Source of the DNA: Arcicella rosea
GTDB taxonomy: Bacteria > Bacteroidota > Bacteroidia > Cytophagales > Spirosomataceae
NCBI RefSeq assembly: GCF_014204325.1
Contig: NZ_JACHKT010000016.1
Span: 1-64,000 of the forward strand
Length of the DNA stretch: 64,000 bases
Direction of reading: 5' to 3'
The notes beneath the pieces are model-generated. The model saw only the letters and a list, made by a program, of their open reading frames with translations, ran no database searches and was not told the DNA's origin. A program made the translations under genes and the position numbers. Position 1 is the first letter of the stretch; each line of letters begins with the position of its first letter. Below are positions 18,648 through 26,557 of this stretch, in pieces.

Positions 18648-18734
18648 CTTGCCATTGCTCGTGTCTTCAAGAGCAATTTACAAATTATGTTTTGTGAACG
18701 CATTGTCGCCCGTGGTGACACGGGCAACGGCAAG
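18648..18734. repeat. REP-like two-hairpin element, copy 1
   Basis: This 87-bp element starts CTTGCC and ends GGCAAG. It contains ATTGCTCGTGTC...GAGCAAT and the hairpin GCCCGTG-GTGA-CACGGGC. A shorter copy in the same orientation lies at 19060-19128, about 400 bp away, before susD. The GC-rich hairpins stand out from the AT-rich surroundings. It looks like a dispersed intergenic palindromic element. Confidence 0.65.
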
Positions 18735-18773
18735 CCAATCTAACCAAACCTTTCTAATCAAATAAGGGTAAAT

Positions 18774-18960
18774 CTATCTTTAGGATAGGAAATCCCATCT
18801 TTTAGATAGCTCAATCCATCTCGGAGATAGAAGAACCTATCATTTTGATGGCTTGTCCTATCTCTGAGATAGGTTCTTGATTCATTTTTGCGGTTTTTTG
18901 CGTGAAAAAGATAGGAAATCCTATCTCGGAGATAGGTTGACCCATCTTTTTCACGCAATT
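18774..18960. repeat. Array of CCTATCTCnGAGATAGG-type palindromes
   Basis: About six or seven imperfect copies of a near-palindrome (best copies CCTATCTCTGAGATAGG and CCTATCTCGGAGATAGG) follow each other with short spacers. The last copy is enclosed by a perfect 13-bp inverted repeat (18900-18912 and 18944-18956, GCGTGAAAAAGAT / ATCTTTTTCACGC). The transcript would fold into a chain of hairpins between susD and the ASPIC genes. That could tune downstream expression or protect the susCD mRNA end; both are inferences. Confidence 0.65.
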
Positions 18961-19009
18961 TCCCGTATAAAAATGAAGAAAACCGCAAAATACAAAATGA
19001 AAGAAAGTT

Positions 19010-19144
19010 GTGAATTGTGAATGAGTGAATCAAAATTGGATAAATAGGAATCCACCAATGCCATTGCTCGTGTCTCACGAGCAATAATTTACACACATTG
19101 TCGCCCGTGGTGACACGGGCAACGGCAAATAACTCACAATTCAC
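19010..19144. repeat. REP-like two-hairpin element, copy 2, inside an 11-bp inverted repeat
   Basis: A second copy of the element at 18648-18734. Here the first hairpin is perfect (ATTGCTCGTG-TCT-CACGAGCAAT, 19063-19085), followed by GCCCGTG-GTGA-CACGGGC (19103-19120). The copy (19060-19128) is bracketed by GTGAATTGTGA (19010-19020) and TCACAATTCAC (19134-19144). The 3' end lies 15 bp from the susD stop codon, so the hairpins may also act as an attenuator. Confidence 0.6.
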
Positions 19145-19158
19145 TAAATCACTCAATA

Positions 19159-20685
19159 TCAATACCCCGCATTCTGTTTAAAGTTTGGATTACCATTCAA
19201 CTGACTTGTTGGTACTGGAAATACCAATTTTGCCATGGTTGATTCTGGTTTTTCCCAACGAGCTCTCGTAAATCTTCCAAAGCGAATAGCATTCGTTCTT
19301 GAATGTCCTTCATAAGCCATTTCTCGCATGATTTCTTTATAAAGATTATCTTCATTCAGCGGTGTTAAAGCTGGCAATGAAGCTCTGCTACGAATTTGGT
19401 TAATCAAACTAGCCGCCTCAGCACTGTTATTATCCAAACGCCAAAGGGCTTCTGCACGCATTAAAATCACGTCAGCGAATCTCAACAATGGAAAATCATT
19501 ATCCATATTGGTTTGAATACCTTTTTGGAATTCAAATTTTCCTAATCTCGCTCCCGACTGACTGAAACATTTTGGCGTAAGTTCGTTGATGTATGGCGTG
19601 AAAATTAATGGCGTTCCATCAGGGTCTTTCGCTCCTTTTGAATCTACCTCTGTTGCACCATTCGGGTCTTGAATTGGTTTACCATCAGAAGTAAATTGTT
19701 GCCCAACAATAAATTGTTTTTTACGAGCATCATTGTCAGGAAATGAATTATAGAATTCTTCCAAAGCTGTAAATCCGTTCCAAGGACCAGAAGCAAAATT
19801 ATAAGTATCCTTGTTTAATGGATGCAAAGTTTGCATGTGCAAACTGAAACCATTGGCATTTCCATTTTCGTAAGGAACGATAAAAATGTTTTCACGAGAA
19901 GCATTATTTTTTACAATGAAATTATTGAAATAATTTCCCTCTAAAGCATATTTATTACCATCAATTATTTGCTTTGCCGTTGAAGCAGCCAAAGCCCATT
20001 CAGTCTTGCCAGTATAAACGCCAGCATTCAAATAGAGTTTGGTTAAAATTGTTAAAGCACTCCATTTATTGATACGTCCATAAGTTGTAGCATTAACTGT
20101 TTCAGGCAAGTTTGGAATGATTTCATTCAATTCTTTGATGATAAAAGCATGTACTTCTGCACGTGGTTTTCTAGCTGGATTAGCTTCTGCCGCCGAAAAG
20201 GAAGTTATCAGTGGTGCATCACCAAACATATCAATCATCAAGAAATAATAGAAAGCTCTCAAAGCTCTTAACTCTGCCACAAAAGCCGCTGATTTATCAG
20301 GCGGAGCCAAAGCGGTGAGTTGTTCAATCAAACGGTTACAAGTAGAAATTCCACCAAAACCCATGTTCCAAGCCGTATTGAATGCTCCAAAATTTGGATT
20401 GAACTGATGTCTGTGTAAGGCTGCCCACACACCACCATCGTCCCAAGGACCAAATTTAGCAGGAGCGGCACTGGTTTCAGAACTCAACTCCTGAATCGTC
20501 CAAGGGTCGCCTGCATAAGAATACAGCGGAGTATAGGCTGTACCAAGTGCTGCCACAAATTGGTCATCATTCTTGAAGAAATCATTTGGAGTAAGTTCAC
20601 TATATAATTTTGAGTCTAAATCAGTACATGACAAGCATAAAAATGCAAGTATCGGCATGACTGAAGCTTTATACCATCTTTTCAT
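19159..20685 (-). CDS. SusD/RagB family glycan-binding lipoprotein (PUL-1)
   Basis: A 508-residue lipoprotein (lipobox LCLSC, C20) of the SusD family. These proteins sit as lids on SusC transporters and bind the target glycan. Family features include ELTPNDFFKNDDQF near the N-terminus, the helical TPR-like core with ELRALRAFYYFLMIDMFGD, and the C-terminal AxxLINQIRSRASLP and EIMREMAYEGHSR segments. It follows susC by 20 bp on the same strand. Because the adjacent enzymes are GH127/GH146, an arabinose-containing pectic side chain is a reasonable guess for its ligand. Confidence 0.95.
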   Translation of the reverse strand: MKRWYKASVMPILAFLCLSCTDLDSKLYSELTPNDFFKNDDQFVAALGTAYTPLYSYAGDPWTIQELSSETSAAPAKFGPWDDGGVWAALHRHQFNPNFGAFNTAWNMGFGGISTCNRLIEQLTALAPPDKSAAFVAELRALRAFYYFLMIDMFGDAPLITSFSAAEANPARKPRAEVHAFIIKELNEIIPNLPETVNATTYGRINKWSALTILTKLYLNAGVYTGKTEWALAASTAKQIIDGNKYALEGNYFNNFIVKNNASRENIFIVPYENGNANGFSLHMQTLHPLNKDTYNFASGPWNGFTALEEFYNSFPDNDARKKQFIVGQQFTSDGKPIQDPNGATEVDSKGAKDPDGTPLIFTPYINELTPKCFSQSGARLGKFEFQKGIQTNMDNDFPLLRFADVILMRAEALWRLDNNSAEAASLINQIRSRASLPALTPLNEDNLYKEIMREMAYEGHSRTNAIRFGRFTRARWEKPESTMAKLVFPVPTSQLNGNPNFKQNAGY

Positions 20686-20705
20686 AATACAATTTTTTAA
20701 AGTTC

Positions 20706-23700
20706 TTAGAATCCAATATTTACACCAAAAGTGAACGTCTTAGTTCTGAAATATGAAGTACGTTGATCAATACCTGGTGCTAGTGGCGTACCAGTAGTTC
20801 CTCCTTCGTTATAATGTACTTCAGGATCTACGCCTGTATAGCCAGAAATAACAAATAGATTTTGTCCAGAAGCATAAAATCTAATTTTCTTGAAAGCCGA
20901 TTTCTTACTCAAGTTTACATTGTAACCCAAAGTAATGTTATCAAGCTTTACAAAATCTGCTTTTTCTACGTAATAGCTATTCCAAGATTCTCCTTGTTTC
21001 AGGTTAGGCAAATAGTATTTCGTTCTTACAGGGTTATAGTTATTGGATGCCGCTGGACTTTCATAATAAGCTCTGTTGATGTTCACCAAACTATGACCAA
21101 ATGCACCACGGATTAAGAAATTCAAATCAAAATTTTTGTATTCAAGACTGTTGTTCCAAGCTAATTCAAATTTAGGCAAACCATTTCCGACTACTAAATA
21201 ATCTGCTCTGGTGATTTGTCCATCACCATTTTGGTCTTTGATAATTCTGCCACCTTTATCATTTACCCCTTCAAAAATTGGTGCCATAATATCTCCTATT
21301 TTCTCTCCTTCTTTCAAACGAACGACTAGAGTACCGTTCAAACCCGGAGGGCCTAGATTGGCTAAGAATATCTCAGATTGCTTTCCATCAAAACTTACTA
21401 ATTTGGTATTATAAGTAGAATAAACCAAACCTGTATTATACACCAAACCTTTGATTGCCTTTGGCATTACAGCATAGTTTAGTCCTACTTCCAAACCATT
21501 ACTTTTTAATTTACCGATGTTCAATAACGACGTTCCGAAGAAATTTGGGGGAACAGAAACACTTACTGTTTGCAAAACATCTTTGGTATTACGAACATAA
21601 TAATCAACCGAACCCGTCAAACGATTGTCAATCAAACCGAAGTCTAAACCAATGTTAGTTTCTGCTTTTTGCTCCCATTTCAAATCTGGATTTGGGTTTG
21701 AAGCCACTGCAACACTTGGCACGAAATTTCCTTCAAACAAGAATCTTGGTCCAGTTCCCAAACGTTGTAAATACTCATAATTTTGGTTTGGCAAAGCACC
21801 TGTTACACCGTAACCAGCTCTTAGTTTAAGCGTTGTTAATGCTGAAATCTTCAAGGCTTTCAATAAATCTGCCCCGCCACTTACTGAATAAAAACTCCCC
21901 CATCTGTGATTAGGTCCAAATTTAGAAGAACCTTCATGTCTGATGGCAGCCGATAAGAAGTAACTATCTTTATAATTCAACATGGCTCTACCAAAGAAAG
22001 CCACTAATCTTGATTCTTCTTTTGCACTGCTAATTCCAGCTAATTTATTGGCAATATCAAGTCCTAAACCTAAGTTATTGTACAATAAATCATCAGTAAT
22101 GAAATTTCCGTTTGCGGCATACACATTTTCAAAAGATAACATTTGTCTTGAATAACCACCCACAACATTTACTTTCAAATCGTTAAAAGTCTTTTTGTAA
22201 GAAGTAGTCATTTCAAACAATTCGTTATTACCATCTTGCGAGAATTTCGTCGCTAAACCGCCTCTACCACTTGCCGCTCCGTATCGCATTTTTGAACTTA
22301 AATACGTAGAAGCCATATTGTTATCAATCTGATTAGAATAGAAAGCACCAATATTCCAGCCATCTAATACTTCAAAATCTGCACGAATACTTCCTACCAA
22401 TGTCTTGATTTTCCCTTCCGAAGTGGCTTCTTTAGCAATGGCTACAGGATTATGAAATTCTGGACTGTTTGGTTCTAAATATCCTTTGGCGGGGTCATTA
22501 TCGATATACACAGGAGCAGTAGGATTGGCAATAATCGCAAAACGAAGTCCATCAGTAAAACCATAACTCGCATTACGATTGGTTACCCCAACGTTGAAAG
22601 ATAAAGTCAAACGGTCGTTGATGGCTCTTTGTGTCAAGTTCAAACGAGCGTTAATTTGTTTGAAGCCTGTTCCGATATAAATACCTTCAACGTTTCTGTA
22701 GTTGATAGAGCCTGTATAACTTGTTGAACCAGCAGAATTTGAAAACGATAAATTATGTACATTCGAGATACCTTTTCTTGTTACTAAATCTAACCAGTTT
22801 GTTTTAGAGCCAAGGTCTTGTCCACCCGCTTCAACAAATTGTTCTGGTGTTGAATTTTGAACAAATCTTGCTACTTCTTCGCTAGAAACATAAGTATTGT
22901 ATTCTACACTTGCTTTGCCATCTGTCGTTCCTCTTTTTGTCGTTACTATAATTACACCAGATGAACCTCTTGTGCCATAAATTGCTGCCGCAGAAGCATC
23001 TTTTAGTACTTCAATAGATTTAATATCATTTGGGTCTAAAGCATTTAGTGAACCACCAATTACTCCGTCGATGACAATTAAAGGCTGAGAGTTCGCTCCA
23101 AAAGTAGAAAGCCCTCTTAATCTGATACTAAAATCTTCATTAGGGTTACCGCCTGGTCTTACAATTGATAAACCTGCTACTTTTCCTTGTAATAATTGTG
23201 CAGGATTATTTACGTTTCCTCTATTGAAATTTTTTGCATCAATTTTTGCGACAGAACTGGTTAATTCTTTTCTTTCAACCGTACCATAACCAATTACCAC
23301 TACTTCATTCAATTGTGTATTGTCATCTTCAAGTACAATATTGAATACTTTTTGTGAGCCGACAGTTGCCTGAAAAGGTTTATAACCAACCGAAGTAAAT
23401 ACCAAAATTGATTTTTCATTTTTTACAGCAATCGAATATTTACCGCTTGCATCCGAAACTACCCCGTTTCCTGTACCATCTTCTCTAATGCTTACACCTG
23501 GAACTGCCTCACCTTTACTGTTAGTAACCGTTCCAGTTACTTCCGTCAAAATGATAGCGTTTTCTGTTGTATTATCAGCGGGGTCTTCGTTTTTTGGCGA
23601 CTCAGAAACTTCGTTTGAACTTAATAAAATTCTCTTTTTACTAACTTCATAGCTAATTTTGAGAGGCAAAAGAAGCCTATCTAATACTTCAGAAAGTTTC

Positions 23701-23972
23701 TCGTTTCTCGCCGAAAACGATACTTTCCTCTTTGCCTGAATGACTTCGGCACTATACATAAACTTGACATCCGTCAGTTTTTCTACCTGTGTTAAAATTG
23801 TTTTGATATCTCGGTTCTCAATAGTCAAAGAAATTTGCTGATTGAGTACCTCCTGTGCATGAGAATCCCGAGCGAAAACAAAGCTCGTGAATAAAACAAC
23901 CATGCAAATTTGAATCAACGTCACCTTCATAATTCCCAATAGTAATCGTTGTAAATTGTGCTTTTTTTTCAT
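20706..23972 (-). CDS. SusC/RagA family TonB-dependent transporter with STN signalling domain (PUL-1)
   Basis: A 1088-residue outer-membrane transporter. After the signal peptide comes a secretin/TonB N-terminal (STN) domain (about 47-110), a carboxypeptidase-regulatory-like domain (about 141-209), the TonB box/plug start NEVVVIGYG (about 221-229) with the plug motif SIEVLKDASAAAIYGTRGSSG, and a 22-strand barrel. The STN domain is the part that contacts a FecR-type anti-sigma factor. The genes for such a protein and its ECF sigma lie directly upstream on the same strand, so this transporter probably senses its own substrate and induces its operon. It is paired with the SusD at 19159. Confidence 0.95.
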   Translation of the reverse strand: MKKKHNLQRLLLGIMKVTLIQICMVVLFTSFVFARDSHAQEVLNQQISLTIENRDIKTILTQVEKLTDVKFMYSAEVIQAKRKVSFSARNEKLSEVLDRLLLPLKISYEVSKKRILLSSNEVSESPKNEDPADNTTENAIILTEVTGTVTNSKGEAVPGVSIREDGTGNGVVSDASGKYSIAVKNEKSILVFTSVGYKPFQATVGSQKVFNIVLEDDNTQLNEVVVIGYGTVERKELTSSVAKIDAKNFNRGNVNNPAQLLQGKVAGLSIVRPGGNPNEDFSIRLRGLSTFGANSQPLIVIDGVIGGSLNALDPNDIKSIEVLKDASAAAIYGTRGSSGVIIVTTKRGTTDGKASVEYNTYVSSEEVARFVQNSTPEQFVEAGGQDLGSKTNWLDLVTRKGISNVHNLSFSNSAGSTSYTGSINYRNVEGIYIGTGFKQINARLNLTQRAINDRLTLSFNVGVTNRNASYGFTDGLRFAIIANPTAPVYIDNDPAKGYLEPNSPEFHNPVAIAKEATSEGKIKTLVGSIRADFEVLDGWNIGAFYSNQIDNNMASTYLSSKMRYGAASGRGGLATKFSQDGNNELFEMTTSYKKTFNDLKVNVVGGYSRQMLSFENVYAANGNFITDDLLYNNLGLGLDIANKLAGISSAKEESRLVAFFGRAMLNYKDSYFLSAAIRHEGSSKFGPNHRWGSFYSVSGGADLLKALKISALTTLKLRAGYGVTGALPNQNYEYLQRLGTGPRFLFEGNFVPSVAVASNPNPDLKWEQKAETNIGLDFGLIDNRLTGSVDYYVRNTKDVLQTVSVSVPPNFFGTSLLNIGKLKSNGLEVGLNYAVMPKAIKGLVYNTGLVYSTYNTKLVSFDGKQSEIFLANLGPPGLNGTLVVRLKEGEKIGDIMAPIFEGVNDKGGRIIKDQNGDGQITRADYLVVGNGLPKFELAWNNSLEYKNFDLNFLIRGAFGHSLVNINRAYYESPAASNNYNPVRTKYYLPNLKQGESWNSYYVEKADFVKLDNITLGYNVNLSKKSAFKKIRFYASGQNLFVISGYTGVDPEVHYNEGGTTGTPLAPGIDQRTSYFRTKTFTFGVNIGF

Positions 23973-24404
23973 ACTTTTGACTGTTTTGTACGGTTTTTAG
24001 ACATATCTGGACAAAATATTCCCCTGAGGTTTTGTGCAAAAAAACCTCGAAATTAAAATCCGTTTTTGGGGAGACGTAATGGAATGGAGTCGGTAGTGGT
24101 GCAAACACTATCGGCTTTTTCAATAAAAGTAAACTTATGTTTTCATAATTAATTTGGGTTTATGGTTAGTATTTATTAAATGGTAATTCAAGTAATTCAG
24201 GTCTAAAAACAGCAAAAAATACAATAACGCTTTTTTTATACGTTTTATCAATTTTCAAAAAGCACACTCCAACATCAATTCTTAAATCTTAGCTACCTTA
24301 CCTAAAGTCATCAAGTCTTAAATCTTGCGTCTTGTATCTTGCTTCTTTCCTCTTACTTCTTTCTCCTAAAGTCCTCCAGTCCAAAATCCTAAAGTCTAAG
24401 TAAG
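23973..24404 (-). promoter_or_regulatory. susC-1 leader and FecR-susC gap
   Basis: This 432-bp gap should hold the promoter read by the ECF sigma factor. No TTG-N19-TAnnTTTG match is evident, as expected for a promoter of an alternative sigma. A hairpin with arms GAGGTTTT (24026-24033) and AAAACCTC (24041-24048) lies in the probable 5' leader, and another imperfect one spans about 24089-24115. Positions 24281-24400 are low-complexity DNA made of degenerate copies of AAGTCTTAAATCTTG-like words. Confidence 0.45.
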
Positions 24405-25520
24405 CTACTTCTTACAACTCTTCACATTCATCACAATTTGTCCATCAATCATTTCATAATTTCCGTGGATAATTTTGCTAATGAGATTGAGCTTTTCAAT
24501 CAAAGGCTCGTCCGATAAACTAGCCGTAAGTGTGCAATTAGCTACTTGGTTTTCGTCAACAACAATTTTAATACCGTAAGCTTTCTCCAATTTTTCAAAA
24601 ACATCCATCAAAGGCGTTTCGTCAAAAGTAAAATCATTTTCTGAAAGCACAGGATTGATAATGGCTGGACTATCCACCAATTTCTTCTCAAATTTTGCTG
24701 TTTCTTTCAAATACTCCACTTTCTGATTCGCCGTAATGATTACTCCACGAACAGCGGGATTGGTATTATCTTTTAATTTTTGCCATTCATTATTTTCAAA
24801 GACTGATACTTTCCCTGTTTTTACCAAAACTTGCATTTTATTATCTCCTTTTGGTGCGCTGATGGTAAAGCTTGTCCCTAATACTTTAACAACCAATTCA
24901 TTAAAATGAACAATAAAGGGATGATCTGGATTTCGAACAACATCAAAAAAAGCTTCTCCTACTAAATTTACTTCTCTTAATTCCTTACCAAATTTTTCTG
25001 GATAACTTACAGAACTATTAGGTTCAAGGGTTACTTTAGACCCATCTGGCAAAAGCACATACATACTTTCCGTTCCTTTATTTACTTTTTCTATTTGATC
25101 AGACGATTGGTCGTTGATAAACAACTCAGAAAGTAAACTATTTACGCTTTGCTCACGCTTAGGCAATAAAAACCACATCAAGCCAACAATCAAACAAACA
25201 GATGCCGCAGCGACAAACCAATCTAAAACGCTAAATTTCTTTGCTGGTACAACATCCTCAATATTTAAGTTTTTTTCTTCCGCTTTTTTCCAAAAATCTT
25301 GTATTCTATCCTCTACATATTCCTCAGAAATTTCAGGTTGCATGTTGTGAATATTCAATAAATACATCCTCGCCTTTTCTAATTCATGACGATTACTTGG
25401 GCTATTTGATAACCAAAGCAACAAATCATCATTAGCGTCGAGTTCTTTGTTGAATACCCAAGCCCTAAATGCTTGATGATTCACAAAGTCTATTGCCTTG
25501 AAATTATCATAATTATTCAT
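24405..25520 (-). CDS. FecR-family anti-sigma factor
   Basis: A 371-residue inner-membrane protein. A cytoplasmic N-terminal sigma-binding region with WLSNSPSNRHELEKA is followed by one transmembrane helix (about 94-120, VAAASVCLIVGLMWFLL), the periplasmic FecR domain (about 130-270, with LPDGSKVTLEPNSSVSYPEKF and GEAFFDVVRNPDHPFIV), and a C-terminal DUF4974 domain (about 290-365, FDETPLMDVFEKLEKAYGI). It holds the ECF sigma inactive until the STN domain of the loaded transporter signals. It lies between the sigma gene (116 bp upstream) and susC-1, the usual order of such cassettes. Confidence 0.94.
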   Translation of the reverse strand: MNNYDNFKAIDFVNHQAFRAWVFNKELDANDDLLLWLSNSPSNRHELEKARMYLLNIHNMQPEISEEYVEDRIQDFWKKAEEKNLNIEDVVPAKKFSVLDWFVAAASVCLIVGLMWFLLPKREQSVNSLLSELFINDQSSDQIEKVNKGTESMYVLLPDGSKVTLEPNSSVSYPEKFGKELREVNLVGEAFFDVVRNPDHPFIVHFNELVVKVLGTSFTISAPKGDNKMQVLVKTGKVSVFENNEWQKLKDNTNPAVRGVIITANQKVEYLKETAKFEKKLVDSPAIINPVLSENDFTFDETPLMDVFEKLEKAYGIKIVVDENQVANCTLTASLSDEPLIEKLNLISKIIHGNYEMIDGQIVMNVKSCKK

Positions 25521-25635
25521 ATAAAAATCAAAATTTGAACTCTTTTACTTAGATTAGAAAAATGAAGGACTGAGATACTCGTTTTTTGACAAAAAAAACG
25601 AAAAATAATTACACAAAAATTCAATATATTGATAA

Positions 25636-26241
25636 TCAATCTATTAAACTCAATAAAAATATTGAAGCTAACCAGTTATTTCTGAGAATAACGATGCTTT
25701 GTTGGAGAAGATTTGAAACCGATTGCTTGTTAATATCCATAATAACAGAGATTTCCTCGTGGCTGAGGTTCTCATAATATCGCAAATACAAGGCTTCTTT
25801 CTGACGCTTGGTCAGTAATTTGAAGTATTCATTAAATTTAGAAAGTAGTTCATTTAAATCATCTTCTTGCATAAGCATGAATTCGATGTTTTCAAACTCA
25901 ATCATTTGCTCGTCATCTTGTTCAAGAAAATCTGTCGATAAATTACTTTTATTGACGGCTCTGATTAAATTATTCCGAAGGGCTTTGAACAAATAGTTTT
26001 TTACAGAAGCAGGCGTAGAAAGATAGGCTTTGCGTTCTAATAATTCTAAAAATAAATCCTGAATAGTATCTTCAATCAACGATTTATTCTTGGTGAATTT
26101 TGTACCATACTGCAAAAGAGAGCGAAAATATCTTCTCATCAATTCGCTCAGTGCATCTCCATCACCATTTTTGAAATTAAGCCATAAAAGGCTATCAGAA
26201 GCTTGCTCTCTTGTATGTAATGTTACAATTTTCATATTCAA
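25636..26241 (-). CDS. ECF sigma factor (FecI-like, Bacteroidota type)
   Basis: A 201-residue RNA polymerase sigma-70 family protein. Region 2 (about 30-95) includes ELMRRYFRSLLQYGTKF and IEDTIQDLFLELL. Region 4 (about 140-190) includes LTKRQKEALYLRYYENLSHE then EISVIMDINKQSVSNLLQQS, a helix-turn-helix. It stands first in the sigma/FecR/SusC/SusD cassette and should direct transcription of susC-1. Its own promoter carries the palindrome also found at the GH146-type gene, so both probably answer to one repressor or activator. Confidence 0.94.
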   Translation of the reverse strand: MNMKIVTLHTREQASDSLLWLNFKNGDGDALSELMRRYFRSLLQYGTKFTKNKSLIEDTIQDLFLELLERKAYLSTPASVKNYLFKALRNNLIRAVNKSNLSTDFLEQDDEQMIEFENIEFMLMQEDDLNELLSKFNEYFKLLTKRQKEALYLRYYENLSHEEISVIMDINKQSVSNLLQQSIVILRNNWLASIFLLSLID

Positions 26242-26323
26242 ATGATTCTCGGATGCTTAAACACAAAGAGCATCTGCAAATACATACAAATGCTACGTTG
26301 GGTTTTACATTGAAAAGTTTAAA

Positions 26324-26346
26324 TGTGTTTAATTGACACAAAACTA
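26324..26346 (-). promoter_or_regulatory. -7 box and overlapping palindrome of the ECF sigma gene
   Basis: On the minus strand TAGTTTTG (26339-26346) fits the Bacteroidota -7 box, though there is no TTG 19 nt upstream. The palindrome TGTGTCAATTAAACACA (26324-26340) overlaps its end and is followed by TTTAAA. The GH146 promoter has the same order: TTTG, TGTCAA, two to four variable bases, AACACATTTAAA. Confidence 0.6.
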
Positions 26347-26557
26347 TAAGTTTTTTTCTTATAATAATACTTTTATCCAAAAATATATTTGTATAATTAA
26401 ATATAAAATAGGATTATATTCAGAAATGTGTTGAAATCATCTGAATTGTTCATCCTTAACACTTTATTTTCTTGTAAATTGTGTTCCGTAAAACTCCAAA
26501 AAGTAATATTGCTTATTCACAAAAATTGCAGTATTCTTTTATTTTTTCCATCAAAGT

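Noticed and set aside
18758-19162. A 134-codon minus-strand open frame rich in YLRDR repeats
   Set aside because: The repeated peptide is the translation of the palindrome array and REP-like elements; there is no signal of a real gene.
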